Below the pieces are notes generated by a model. It was not told where the DNA came from, did not search any database, and was given only the letters and a program-made list of their open reading frames with translations. Shown piece by piece: positions 23,740-34,778 of a stretch of 64,000 nt of DNA. The translations under genes and the position numbers were made by a program. The DNA comes from Sporodiniella umbellata (taxonomy: Eukaryota; Mucoromycota; Mucoromycetes; Mucorales; Rhizopodaceae). Within the stretch, counting starts at the first letter, position 1, and each line of letters starts with the position of its first letter. Location: contig JAIXMR010000045.1 of assembly GCA_025677835.1 (NCBI GenBank), positions 62,001 through 126,000 on the forward strand, in the 5' to 3' direction.

Positions 23740-24398
23740 ATGAATGACGAAAATGTAAATTGTTTTTTTCTTGGACAAGACTAATGTCAGGTCGTGTAGG
23801 AACTTGTGTCTGCATTAATATATAATGTAAGAGAGATTGTAGGAAAAGAAGGTAGTCAAGGAAAAAAGACAGGCTTTTTTTTTTTTAGAAAAAAACAGAT
23901 GGATTGACCGATTGTTTGATTAAAGCCAGTTTACTTGGAAAAGAGGCGTCACCTGAATTCATCATATCCTTGACCGAAGTGCTTTGTACTCAGATCAGTA
24001 AGCGATGACGCTGACGGTTGCTTTTGTTTGACTTGTTTTACGTCTATAGAAACTATGGCACAAGATTTAGAAGCATTTGCAAAGTAAAAAAAAAAAAAAA
24101 AAAAAAAAACGAGAGAGAGAGAGAGAGAGAGAAATCAAGGGATTAAAGTCAACAGACATAGTAAACGTACAGTGATTTCAGTAGAAGATGTCAAGGTAAG
24201 AAAGGCCCCCCTTCAAAAAAAAAAAAGGTATATAAACACGCCGGTAGTTATGTGCACGCCGAAACGATACATTGGTAAGAAGGATTGTTTATGTAGAGAG
24301 ATGTTGAGTGATTAACAAAAAAAAAGTATGAGACTATTTCAGAGCTGGCCAACAGGCTGGTAGAAGAAGGATCGAACAAACGAAAGAAGAGGCAATAA
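23740..24398 (+). CDS. MHF1: CENP-S / MHF1 histone-fold protein
   Basis: Histone-fold protein that pairs with CENP-X/MHF2 at kinetochores and with FANCM-type helicases in DNA repair. Seven short exons: 23740-23754, 23800-23851, 23926-23997, 24050-24083, 24156-24195, 24248-24274 and 24345-24398; product 97 aa. The spliced protein has ELVSALIYNVREIVGKE, SPEFIISLTEVLCTQI, MAQDLEAFAK, HSKRTVISVEDVK and LCARRNDTLL, in the order and spacing of CENP-S. The tail is basic (SNKRKKRQ). For exon 3 the acceptor at 23925 was preferred because it restores the expected loop length; a second acceptor 18 bp downstream keeps frame. No exon is long enough to stand out by itself. The stop is 15 bp from the stop of the convergent F-box gene. 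Confidence 0.85.
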
Positions 24399-24413
24399 AA
24401 AATAGAGAGAGTT

Positions 24414-26176
24414 TTAAGCCAAGAATTGAGTATCGATACCATAAGCAAAGTCATAGATGATGATTTTCCCTAGATTTGAACAGCACACGATTTTTCCAAG
24501 GTCGAATTGTAAGTTGAGGATTCTGCCGAGGGGTGCTTGTGAGAGGTTGAGTAGACTGCCAGTGTCGAGACCCCATATTTTGAGGCTGCCGTCATAACTT
24601 CCGCTGATGATACGTTTTGAGTGAGGGTCGAGCTGTAAGGTTCGGACGAGGTCGGTATGACTGACGAGGGTATGGACGCATTCGCCTGTATGCGCGTTCC
24701 AGACGCGGATCGTTTGATCGCTGGAGCCACTGACGATGGAGTGACCGTCGAATTCGATGCAGGCAATACCGCGACTATGCGAATCGAGCGTTCGAAGACA
24801 TTCGCCCGTGTTTTTATCCCAGATTTTGATGGCTCTGTCGCCTGAAGCAGAGACGACGCGATTGCCTTTGAACTGCACCGCGTTCACGGCGGCACGATGG
24901 CCACGAAGGATATGACGCAGGACGGCCCTCCCATCATCGGCGAGATGCCAGATACGCACCGTACGGTCTTTGGAACAACTGACGAGCACGTCGTCCTTAA
25001 ACTTGACGTTCAGCACGCTCTCTTCATGCCCGCGTAGGGTCCGGATCGGCTCACCTGTGGCCAAATCCCACACCATCAGGGCTGCATCGCTACTTCCGCT
25101 GATCAGAAAACGCGCGTCAAACTGAAGGCAGAGCACGCTGCCCTGATGGCCCTCAAGGGTGCGTTGGAGTGCGCCAGAGCGAAGATCCCATACTTTCAAG
25201 CAGCGGTCGCGACTGCCCGTCACCAGGATCGACTCGTTAAACTGCAGACAATAAATCCCTCCGTTATGTTCACCAAGATCAGAGCCAACGTGAGAAGGAA
25301 ACTGGCGGATTTTGCATTGACCCTCACGCCAACGTCGTTCGATCAGGTATTTATTACGGTACAGCCGTTTCCAGTTGATATAGCGGGTATCGGTGCTCTC
25401 CCGGTAGTGGTAGAGTGGACTGTCGTCGCATTTCGCATGGCGTCGAGCCAATGGCCGGTTAGGCAAAGGTCGCTCTGTAATTACCTGAGACAGCGGTGGC
25501 TCACGTATCAGAGGCTGGGAACGAGAAGAACGGACCTGAGCCCAGCCTGCAGACTCGGGACGGATTCTCTCGGGCGCCTTGAAAGGCTTTAGTCGAGGCA
25601 GGAGTGACGATGAAAGCGTGTGGCCAATGGGTTTCGATAGTGGCCGTGTGCTTAGGTAATGCCCAATCGCTGACGTTTGTACCGCCCACCCTGCCGCTTG
25701 ATAACAATCTTTCCATAGCTGTTGATCCTCGCTGATCGTTCGCCAATGGTTTGATACTCGGCTTATCTGCGCAAGTGATTTGATGTCGAGGTAGTACAGA
25801 ATATCGATCTTGATTTCGTACGGTAGTAGCTACAACTCTTGTCAGCTTTTCGTTCCCCCCCCCTCTCCTTTATTATTATTATTCTTACAGAAATAAGATC
25901 TTTGTGAATCATAGGCGTCAATCGGTCCACTACTTTTGAGGTGCTGGATAATGGAAGACACATCAATAGTTGATAGGCGAATTCTAATTGGCCGTTAGTC
26001 TCTGGCTATTCGCATGGATAAATCACACCAGCCAAAAAAAAAAAAAAAAAAAGGGAAAATGTTTTAAAAGTTTAAAAACCTGCTTTTTGCTCATCTGTCC
26101 AGTCTTTCATTGCAGTTGGCATCTTGAAGCGTTGACCTTCTTCTTCAAAGCCTTCGTCGTTGTGAAACAAACTCAT
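24414..26176 (-). CDS. F-box/WD40-repeat protein, SCF substrate receptor (Met30/Pof1-like)
   Basis: Predicted adaptor that binds Skp1 through its F-box and substrates through a WD40 propeller. Exons are 26176-26080, 25983-25889 and 25829-24414; introns are 96 and 59 bp, the first with a clear GACTAAC branch site. The 535 aa protein has EFAYQLLMCLPLSS, then the F-box LLPYEIKIDILYYLD...AQISRVSNHWR, a linker, and about seven WD repeats ending in motifs such as CLKVWDLRSG, TVRIWHL, AIKIWDKNTGECL and TIRVWNAHTGECV. Sequence before exon 2 was joined because it restores the F-box helix preceding LMCLPL. It is close to Met30/Pof1 and to other F-box/WD40 proteins; the exact orthologue is not certain. 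The coding region is visibly more GC-rich than its surroundings. Confidence 0.9.
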
Positions 26177-26503
26177 GTGGTTTGAAATGGAGGGGAATAA
26201 TCGTTTAGAAAACAATAATAAAAAAGAAAAAAAAAAAAAAAAGGGAAAAAAAAAAAGTGATTCAGACTCTCTCTTTATTTATCTGCGTTGTGTAACCTGC
26301 ACAGCGTTTTTCTCACTAAATCAACTCATGTTTCATTTGCGCATATAGGAGAATGGCTTGGGTTCTCTCCTCTTATAAATAGATTGGAGTGGCTCTTTTC
26401 TTATTGTGCTCTCCTTAATAGATCACCCGATTCAGCAGGACTCAAAAAAAAAAAAAAGAAAACCAAAACTCCGACCTTAACAACAACACATGCAATTTAT
26501 TGC

Positions 26504-27152
26504 TCACAAGGTGGGGGGTGGGGGTGGAGAGGGGTATGTGTTTGGGTTGTCGTTGGCCAGAGAGGCTTGGATTTCGTAGTATTGTTTTTCACTGTCGGAT
26601 AACTGACTCCATCGTTCGCTGGCTCCATCAAGCACCTCCTCTGCAAGCGAGCCTTGGCTCAGAAAGGTATCGAAGGAAGTGAACGGTTTGGATGCTGCCC
26701 AGGGCTTTCTTTTTCTAGTGTTGTTGTCTAGGCTTGGTTTAATAAAGGCTCGTGTGTTGTCTTTGTTTTACATGTTTCATAGTCAATATTGATGGGGTCT
26801 GAATTAGGTATGCCTCTTGCAGTAGCAATCGCTCTCTGAAGTAGCTAGAAAAAAAAGTGAATGTGACGTCTTTTTTTTTTTTTTTTTTTTTTTTTTCTTT
26901 CTTACCCTTCGATGACCTCTTTTCACGTTCATCGAGGCTAAATCGGACTCAGTGATATCCAGAAGCTAACAATGATTGTTTAGAAAAGTTCGAGAGAGGC
27001 GTATTTTGTTTTACGGTGGCTATTCGATCAAAGCCTTCGTGGGTGAATGTCTCATAATACTGTGACAGCTTGCATATGTCAAGAAATGCTCTTATCTGCT
27101 CCCTTTCTTTACACATAGGTGGATCGATATACGCTTGATATTTAAAGCCCAT
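26504..27152 (-). CDS. SAM domain plus HMG-box-like protein
   Basis: Exons are 27152-27015, 26965-26906, 26844-26772 and 26727-26504; introns are 49, 61 and 44 bp; product 164 aa. The first three exons form a sterile alpha motif (IRAFLDICKLSQYYETF, then LLDITESDLASMNVKRGHRR and LLQRAIATARGIP). A basic RKRKPW stretch leads to an HMG-box-like fold with KPFTSFDTFLSQ, SERWSQLSDSEKQYYE, and a short proline-rich tail. The box is shorter than a typical 70 aa HMG domain. A nuclear DNA-binding role is inferred from the family only. It is transcribed away from the C2H2 gene at 28025. Confidence 0.75.
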
Positions 27153-27959
27153 TCATAAACTGACAAGAAGCTATGCTTTGTAAAACAGGCTGAAACGGAA
27201 AGAAAGACGTACAAGTCACTGTGCTTTGGATTTTTCCTTTTTATTTAGGACAAAAAGAAGCCAATAGAACTGAATAGAAGATCGAGTGAATCGATTTTTT
27301 TGTTTTTTTTTTTATTATTATTATTATTTTTGTGAAGGCGAAATAAACTCAAAAAAAAGAAATTGGTTCAATGCAGCTATGCAAACAGTGGTAGATCAGC
27401 TCAGCCAATCAGGCAAGAGAAATCGAGCGGTCTTTTTCATACGCTTGACAAGATCTGTTGCCCCCCCCCAATTGCATAATTGTCACGTAACCATGCCAAA
27501 CTAGGTTGATAAATCCCTCCAGACAAAAACGCTATAAAACCAGTGAGAACCTTCTGCCAATTAAAAATTTTAGAATCGCCTTGGTCATTGCGCTGGAGGA
27601 TGGCAGTAAGCCTTTATTTTCAACAAGTCACTGTCCACGGTCCTACGCGAAAATCATAGAGGCTCCCGAACAGTCACCAGAAAGGGGTCAAGAGAATGGC
27701 TCCTATTCTTTCCTTAAAAACGTGTAAAAAGAATTTGTTAATTATTTTGTTATTATTATTTATTATTATTTTCATTAAGTTTTGATTTTAGTTCTGCATG
27801 AAGAGCTGCGTAATTCTAAATTGGGCTCCTTTGTTACAAAAGCCTTTGAAATCCTTTACCCTATTCACAAGAAGCGATGCCTTTTTTCTCACTTAAAATG
27901 GCATCCCTTATTAAAACTCTGTATCTATAAAACAACATCAAGCCAAAAATAAAAAGGCT

Positions 27960-28004
<45 letters not shown>

Positions 28005-28024
28005 TCTCTTATCCCCCAAAAAGA
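27153..28024. other. Divergent promoter region of the SAM/HMG and C2H2 genes
   Basis: About 870 bp between two divergent starts. It includes a CCAAT-type motif (CAGCCAATCAG near 27400) and a long CT microsatellite at 27963-28002 just before the C2H2 start, probably in its 5' leader. No further gene is supported. Confidence 0.5.
27963..28002. repeat. CT dinucleotide microsatellite
   Basis: About 40 bp of uninterrupted CT repeats ending 23 bp before the C2H2 gene start codon. Pyrimidine tracts in this position often occur in fungal core promoters and leaders. Confidence 0.85.
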
Positions 28025-28818
28025 ATGGCGTTTCCAAAAGATAACCAAGACAACCTCCTAAAATTTGTAAACCCAAACACAACAATCAAAGATCAAAGAC
28101 GTTTCAGTTATGCAAGCATGCTGTCAGACACAGAGCCTTGCTATCTTCCACTCTCATCTACAAATGAGCACCACACATCGCCTCCACCGCCTGCTATGAT
28201 GACACCCTACATCGACTCGCTTTACGTCGATGTACAGCAAAAAAACTTACTGTCCGCTCAGCCTCCACTCTTTCTCAACCTTCAGAGACCCATTCATTAC
28301 TACGATCCACAACATAAAGCCTTCAGTCCAAACGAAAATCATCTGGTCTATCATCCCATCATAACCCCCGTTTCCCCTCCACTCACCCTCAAAGAAGAAA
28401 GTTATCCCGAGGAAAAAAAGCCGTTGCCCAGGTCCAGAGGAAGAAGGGTCTCCAGTATATCCAACCCAGGCTCGCGTATGTTTGCCTGTAAAACAGACGG
28501 TTGCGGAAAGGTCTTCAAGCGCTCAGAGCATCTCAAAAGACACGTTAGATCCATTCATACCTTAGAAAAACGTAAGTCTCTCTTTCATACCCTCGCCGCT
28601 TTATTCACCTCTCCTTAGCTTTTCAATGCCCTTATCAAAGCTGTCATAAACGGTTCTCAAGATCTGATAACCTCAATCAGCACATCAGAATACATCGCCA
28701 TACTGCAAAAGAAACCAAAAAGGCAATCCTATCTCCTAAATGTAAACTGCCTTACTTTAACAATAACACGACACCTTATCACAACAACAGCAGTAGTGCT
28801 TACTCAAATTTCATTTAA
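28025..28818 (+). CDS. C2H2 zinc-finger transcription factor, Msn2/4-like finger pair
   Basis: Predicted regulator of 248 aa from exons 28025-28571 and 28619-28818 (47 bp intron). Two adjacent C2H2 fingers near the C-terminus read FACKTDGCGKVFKRSEHLKR...H and FQCPYQSCHKRFSRSDNL...H, both CX4CX12HX3-4H; the RSEHLKRH and RSDNLNQH recognition helices resemble Msn2/Msn4 and related stress-response factors. The intron falls exactly in the TLEKPF linker. The N-terminal part is proline- and tyrosine-rich and unstructured. A basic segment (PRSRGRRVSS) precedes the fingers and could be a nuclear signal. Confidence 0.9.
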
Positions 28819-29058
28819 TTCATGCATCTTTAAGCTCTCCCTCTCCCTTTTGTTGTTGTTTATTAAATTATATTTTCACACCCTTTACTCTCCTTTTATT
28901 TATTTCTTTTCTCTTTTATGAATCCTTTTTCTATACATACTCTCACATACCCTCCTCTTCTACTTCTCCCTAACAATGCTTAATAAAATTGTCTCCATTT
29001 TAAAAGTACGAATCACTAAGCCATACACCTCTTTTTTTTTTTTTAATCCTTTTGCAAG

Positions 29059-30500
29059 ATGCAACTTGTTCGACAGATCCCAAAAGTTTATAGACGAAAA
29101 TACTCTACACAAGCGCCTAAAAAGAACTTGCTCGGTCTGACTTTATCGGAACTAAAGCAGGAACTTACTACGATCGAGCATGCCAAACCTTATACAGCTT
29201 TACAACTATGGCAGCACATGTATCGACAGGGACAACAAGACTTTCGAACCATGACAAATATACCAAAACAACTTCAAGCTGAACTATTGGAAAAATACAG
29301 AATTTACTATGGCGACCTCAACGTAAAAACAAACCAAAGCATTTTTCAAAACGCTTACCACCCATTCAGCTTGATAAAATAGCTAAAGATCACACACGGA
29401 AATTCCTTATTGGATTCGATCGCGATCCAAGAGCTATTATTGAAACTGTAATCATTCCAGAACCAAAACGATCCACATTGTGCGTTTCTTCTCAGATCGG
29501 TTGTTCATTAAGCTGTAGTTTTTGTCATACCGGCACACAGAAATTAGAAAGAAGTTTGACATCTGCTGAAGGTAAACAACCCCCCCCCTAAAAAAAAAAT
29601 TACAACTTATTCACCCCCATCGGAATAACTAGTGGTTGGACAATACATGATGGCAGCTAAACAATCCAACGATTTTCCTTGGCGATCGAAACGTACCATC
29701 TCCAACATGGTTTTTATGGGACAAGGTGAACCTCTTTATAATTGGCGACAGGTACGTCGAGCGATCCAGATATTGACAGACACCCAAGGTTTGGCTTGGT
29801 CAAAATCCAAAATCACTGTCTCTACTTCAGGTGTAGTACCTTTGATACCCAAGATAGCCACAGACGTAGGTGTCTCTCTCGCTATTTCTCTACACGCTGT
29901 CAATAACGAACTACGGGATATCTTGGTACCTCTCAACAAAATGTTTCCTCTAGAAACGGTGCTGGACGCCTGTAAAGAATACGCTCAACAGATGGGAAAC
30001 AAAGGCAGAAGAATCACTTTTGAGTAAACAGCACACATTCGCTCCCTACGCTTCTTAACACCGTTGTTTCTTCTTAGATATGTCATGCTCAAGAATGTAA
30101 ACGATTCTCTACCAGAAGCTAGAAGAATGGCAAAGCTCTTGAACCAACTACCAGCTCATGTCAACTTGATGTAAGCAAAAAAAAAAAAAAAAAAAAAAAA
30201 AAACAAAAATCCTTTTCCTCCTCTCATTCATCTCTGCCAACCATAGACCTTTCAATCCTTGGCCTGGAAGTGAGTACGAGTCCACAGAGATGGATCGCGT
30301 TGAGAAATTCGCAAATATGGTATCTTTAAATGGCGTGCATTGTACGATTCGTAGGCCTAGAGGACAAGGTAACCTAGTCACTTGTAATAGCAAACACTTA
30401 TCCTTTTTGTAAAGATATCATGGCGGCTTGCGGACAACTCAAGAGCTCTGAAATGAACAAGAAAAAGAAAAGACAGCATTTGATTGGCTCAGCTGAATAA
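29059..30500 (+). CDS. RlmN/Cfr-type radical SAM RNA methyltransferase, probably mitochondrial
   Basis: Predicted enzyme making 2-methyladenosine in rRNA (and tRNA in bacteria). Six exons: 29059-29322, 29370-29571, 29633-30023, 30078-30170, 30247-30368 and 30415-30500; product 385 aa. The 4Fe-4S motif is CSLSCSFC (C133, C137, C140). Other hallmarks are MVFMGQGEPLYNW, KITVSTSGVVPLI, LAISLHAVN, FNPWPGS and the C-terminal RRPRGQDIMAACGQL, whose Cys corresponds to the mono-methylated cysteine of bacterial RlmN. The N-terminus (VRQIPKVYRRKYSTQ) is basic and lacks acids, as expected for a mitochondrial targeting peptide. Common fungi such as baker's yeast are not known to carry this family. Confidence 0.94.
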
Positions 30501-30607
30501 AAAATTTCGGTTCAACCATACAAAAAGTTTTAATTTTCTTTTTTTTTTTTTTTTTTTTTGGTATACACACACACATATATATACATCTATATTTTACCCA
30601 TCGACAC

Positions 30608-31828
30608 ATGTTTTCAAGTAAACAAAATAAAACGGATTTATTTAAAGTTTCGAAAACACGTTCTGACGATTGTTTTGTTTTGTTTAATTAAAACACCAAA
30701 TAGATCAGCAAGGTTTTGGAACACAAACCAACACAGGATTTGGTAACGCAGTTGGAGCTCCTGCTCCTTCCTCTCAGCCTCCATCTGTTGGCTTTAATTT
30801 CGGCTCTTCTCAACCTGCTAGTTCCACATCCTCATTTAACTTTGGAGCATCGCAACCTGCAACAGCCACTAGCACACCGGCATTTGGATTTGGCACGTCC
30901 CAACCTGCAGCTGCCACTAGTACACCCGCTTTCGGTTTTGGCGCTTCGCAACCTGCTGCCTCCACCCAACCTACACCTTCATTCAGCTTTGGTGCTTCTC
31001 AACCTGCAACAGCCACTAGTACACCGGCATTTGGATTTGGTACGTCCCAACCTGCAGCTGCCACTAGTACACCCGCGTTCGGTTTTGGAGCATCGCAACC
31101 TACGACTACAACACCCTTCAAATTCGGAAGCTCTCAAGCTACTACTGCTACCACTACAGCAACACCCTCTTTTGGCTTAGGAACAGCACAGCCTGCAGCC
31201 ACTACTTTTGGAGGCCCACAACAACAGAATACCATGGGTTTAGGAGCCGCCAATCAACCCAATGCAGCACCTGGTCTATTGGATCTAAAGAATTGCTTTC
31301 CTGAAACGGGTGGTCCTCATTTCATTATTCGATCCGATGGTATCACACGTTCTGCTATTGCTCCTAACGTATATACAGCTGAACCTGAACTGGCTGACTA
31401 TAACGATCAATACAATCTATCTTCGGTTCCTTTTACTTTTTCTTCACCTAAACCTAAAGAACTTCCTCGCTATCTTACTTCAGGATTACTCACCGTAAAA
31501 CACACATACACCCCCCCTTTTTATAACAAAATATCTAAACGATACATATCTATATATATATATAGCCTGGAAATGGAAAGCGTAGAACAATTGATGAATT
31601 AGTGACCAAAATGAACGAAAAAGAAGATAAAAAGTAAAATTTGATCTTCTTCAAAACAAATATTTCTATAACTTGCTTTTTTATAGTCACAACAACCCGT
31701 CTCTCGTCCAACACGTTCCTCAATATAAACCTGAGCCAAAAACAAGCAAAAACATCTTGGCTGAGAAAAATACCGATCCTTATCGTGGTTTTTATAGAAA
31801 TCTTCAAAAGGATGTAATCATTGCATAA
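30608..31828 (+). CDS. FG-repeat nucleoporin-like protein
   Basis: Four exons: 30608-30617 (10 nt), 30704-31494, 31566-31633 and 31687-31828; product 336 aa. The spliced start is MFSNQQGFG. Residues up to about 200 are FG/FGFG repeats separated by Ser-Gln-Pro-Ala-Thr spacers (for example FGFGTSQPAAATSTPA), typical of the permeability barrier of the nuclear pore. The non-repeat C-terminus begins GLLDLKNCFPETGGPHFI and ends near DPYRGFYRNLQKDVIIA. No Nup98 autoprotease or MPPN motif was seen, so the nucleoporin type is not assigned. The repeat DNA itself is duplicated internally (about 30855-30965 against 31005-31110). It starts 108 bp after the RlmN-type gene on the same strand. Confidence 0.8.
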
Positions 31829-32003
31829 ACATCAATTCACCTTTTTTTTTTTTTTTGAGTCAGCGAGTTTATTGTCCATGATATTCATATGAGGAAAAAA
31901 AAAAAAAAAAAGTATCAAACGATTATTAGAAAGTAAATAGCTTTGAATTATCTTTTTATTGAGCAGATATTGTTTTTTTTTTTTTTTTCTTAACAATGGA
32001 TTT

Positions 32004-34744
32004 TTATTCACAAATAATACGTAAAAGGTGACTCATAAGCTCCCTAGATACTGCACTGTTTTGACCTCTGCCAAAATCCAGATGATTCAAAGTAGGGAAT
32101 CGAATTGTCTGAAGATAAGCTTCTAAACCATTTGATTTTTCCGAGCCAGAAGAAATGCCACAGGCAGCAATCAGAATACCCTGAGCAGCTTCTACCAAAG
32201 GCAGGCAATCACTAGAAATAATGATTGCATTCATTTTAGGGATAATCAGTTCGTAAATCAAGGTAAACAAGGTGGGTGAGGATATAGATGTCTTTGAGAA
32301 AAATTCGTACAGGAACAGTTTTTCCGCCTCTCCTTCGGTCAGATTAAGTACGTATACCAAAAAAGAAGCCAAGAGCATGTTATCTGGAACATCAATCATA
32401 CTCCATAAAGTAGTATATCTATCTGATGTGGAAGGAAGCTGTGGTATGTTGGCCAAAAGAACCAGATCATCAAGAATATCGTTTTTAGCAGCAAACAACA
32501 ACAGCCCAACAAAATAACCCAAGGCTCTTGTATTAATCTTGCCTGTGTAAGGTCCCATTTTGGTTTCCGAGTCCAGCAACGTGGTCAGGCACTTGAAGAT
32601 ATCGTCCCTCACCTCTGTAAATCGATACCCTTTGAGTAAGATGCTGGTGATGGCAAACGAAAAGTAATCGAAATTGACGCCTGCCCCTTCATCCATCTTG
32701 GATAGAACGGAAGTGAACGGCAAACGCGCTTCCATCAATACGTCCTGTGCCGATCGATGGTCAAACAGTTGATGGTTTCCTAGCGTGTTCAATACGATAT
32801 AGATTAACCGAATAGCATGCGGAAAGATAGCATCACAGTTGATTTCAGCCATAGCTATTGCTATCCAGAATAATGGCTGCAGATACCGTGATTCTAATGA
32901 TAGGTTACGTACAATCTTCTGGAGACACATCAATATACTGATCGTCAACTGAGGCGATTGGTCATCCAATACCCTCATTTCGTTGCCCAGAATGACTAGA
33001 ATCTGAAACAGTAAATCGTCATCAATCTCGTCTTGAGCAAGGCATCCCAGAATAACAAAAGCTCGGGGCTGTAAAGCTGGATTATACTGAAAGGTCATAC
33101 TGGTCACTAAGCTCATCCAGCGAGCTCGCCAGGCGTTGGAGGTGTCTAGAAAAGATTAGAATACAACTTTATGTTCTGGTGGGAGGGGTTTTTTTGTGGT
33201 TATACAAATTGGTACCTATATCGCAAGCTGAATGTACCACTGTATCCATCAATAGCTGAACAACCACTTCAAGTGAAAGAAGGCTCATTGTGCCCACATT
33301 GTCTGTCAGCGTTTCGTCTGTGATTGTAAATGCGTTTGCATATGACTTGTTTAAGCCAAAATGCACACGGTATTTGTCATCACTCACCTCACCCATCAGA
33401 GTTTGGAGCTTTTTCCGATGATTTTCATCCGCATTCGTTGTCACAAACAAATGGATTGTATTGATTACAAAGCCATGGATCGATGAGCGCACAAGCGTGG
33501 GGCCGGTAGAGGCCAGAAGAGAAACAATGTGACAACAGTCAGCAAAATAAGATTTGGCCGATCTCTCATGAAAAAACGAGATGGCTGTCATACAGCGCAC
33601 AAGACAAACAATTCGATCCCAAGCAGCATGTTTTACTACTGTCTTTTGATAGTTTTTGGCTGTGCTCTCAAGCTCCTTTCTTAACCTGACAACGATTTTT
33701 CCACGGATACTATCATTTGACATGGTCACTATCGTATTTGTCACATCTTCAGCTTCAGGAGATCCCATGCCTTTTTCCACAGAGTATTGAAGCAAACAAT
33801 CGATGATAATACTATGTAGATCTTCCATTGCCCCAAGAGCAGACCATATCTTGCGCTGAATTTGTTCGTACAACTAACAAAAAAAAAAAAAAAAAAAAAA
33901 CGGATTAGGCCTCACTCTTTTTTTTTTTTTCTTAAAAAAGAAAGGAGCTCTGGAAAACTACCTTTGACCTTTCGGTTGTCAGTTTGATAAGAGCACAAAC
34001 TATATCTCTGATTTTGGTAACATCGTCTTTATCTGCTGCATAAACAAAAAGTACCAAGTTTTTTAACCAAGGAACAACATACTCAAGCATCTGTACTTGT
34101 CTTTCAAGCTCTTCACTTGACCTACTAAAGCCCAAGACCCACTCATTTAAAAACTCTAGGGTTAAGTGGGATTCGCTTGAAGCAATCAGCTCGCTGATAT
34201 TAAAGATAAAATCCGTGTCATTGTAAGGAACACAGATATCTTTTACAAACATCAACTTTTTAGCAGCGCTGAAGCGAAAGGATATACATAATGAACATAG
34301 CAAGTGGTAAGCAGACACTCTTAAAACAGGGTCTCGGTTTCCCAAGTTGAGTAGCGTCATATTCAGTATACATCCAGGAACGTCCTTTGGACGAATGCCT
34401 CGCGATTCGTCCGTAATGTTTGTTTCAAAATTCTTTTTGCGTTCCAAGAGATACTTTTTTTTTTTTTATATAGGGTTAGATATTGTCTCTACTACTCTCT
34501 TTTTCTTTTACCTTGTAAACTTTTTCACGGTTTGAAATAATGATATTCATATTAGCTTTACCGCCATTCAGAGTAATATGAATTTCACCTTCCTCATCAG
34601 GTTTTTTTTCTTTTGATATAGGAGGTAGGTAAATCTCTGTTAAATCTGTCATACTATATACATTATTGAGAACTGTGTTTAAACTCCAAAATATTTCTTG
34701 CTCGCGTGTCTAAATAGCATAGATTACATTACACATCTCTTTGC

Positions 34745-34778
<34 letters not shown>

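Noticed and set aside
27506..27727. 73-codon plus-strand frame upstream of the C2H2 gene
   Set aside because: No motif, no splice context, and located in the divergent promoter region; probably chance.
30716..31180. 154-codon Leu/His-rich frame in the nucleoporin region
   Set aside because: Out-of-frame reading of the FG-repeat exon; the alternative frame gives regular FG repeats and joins correctly to flanking exons.
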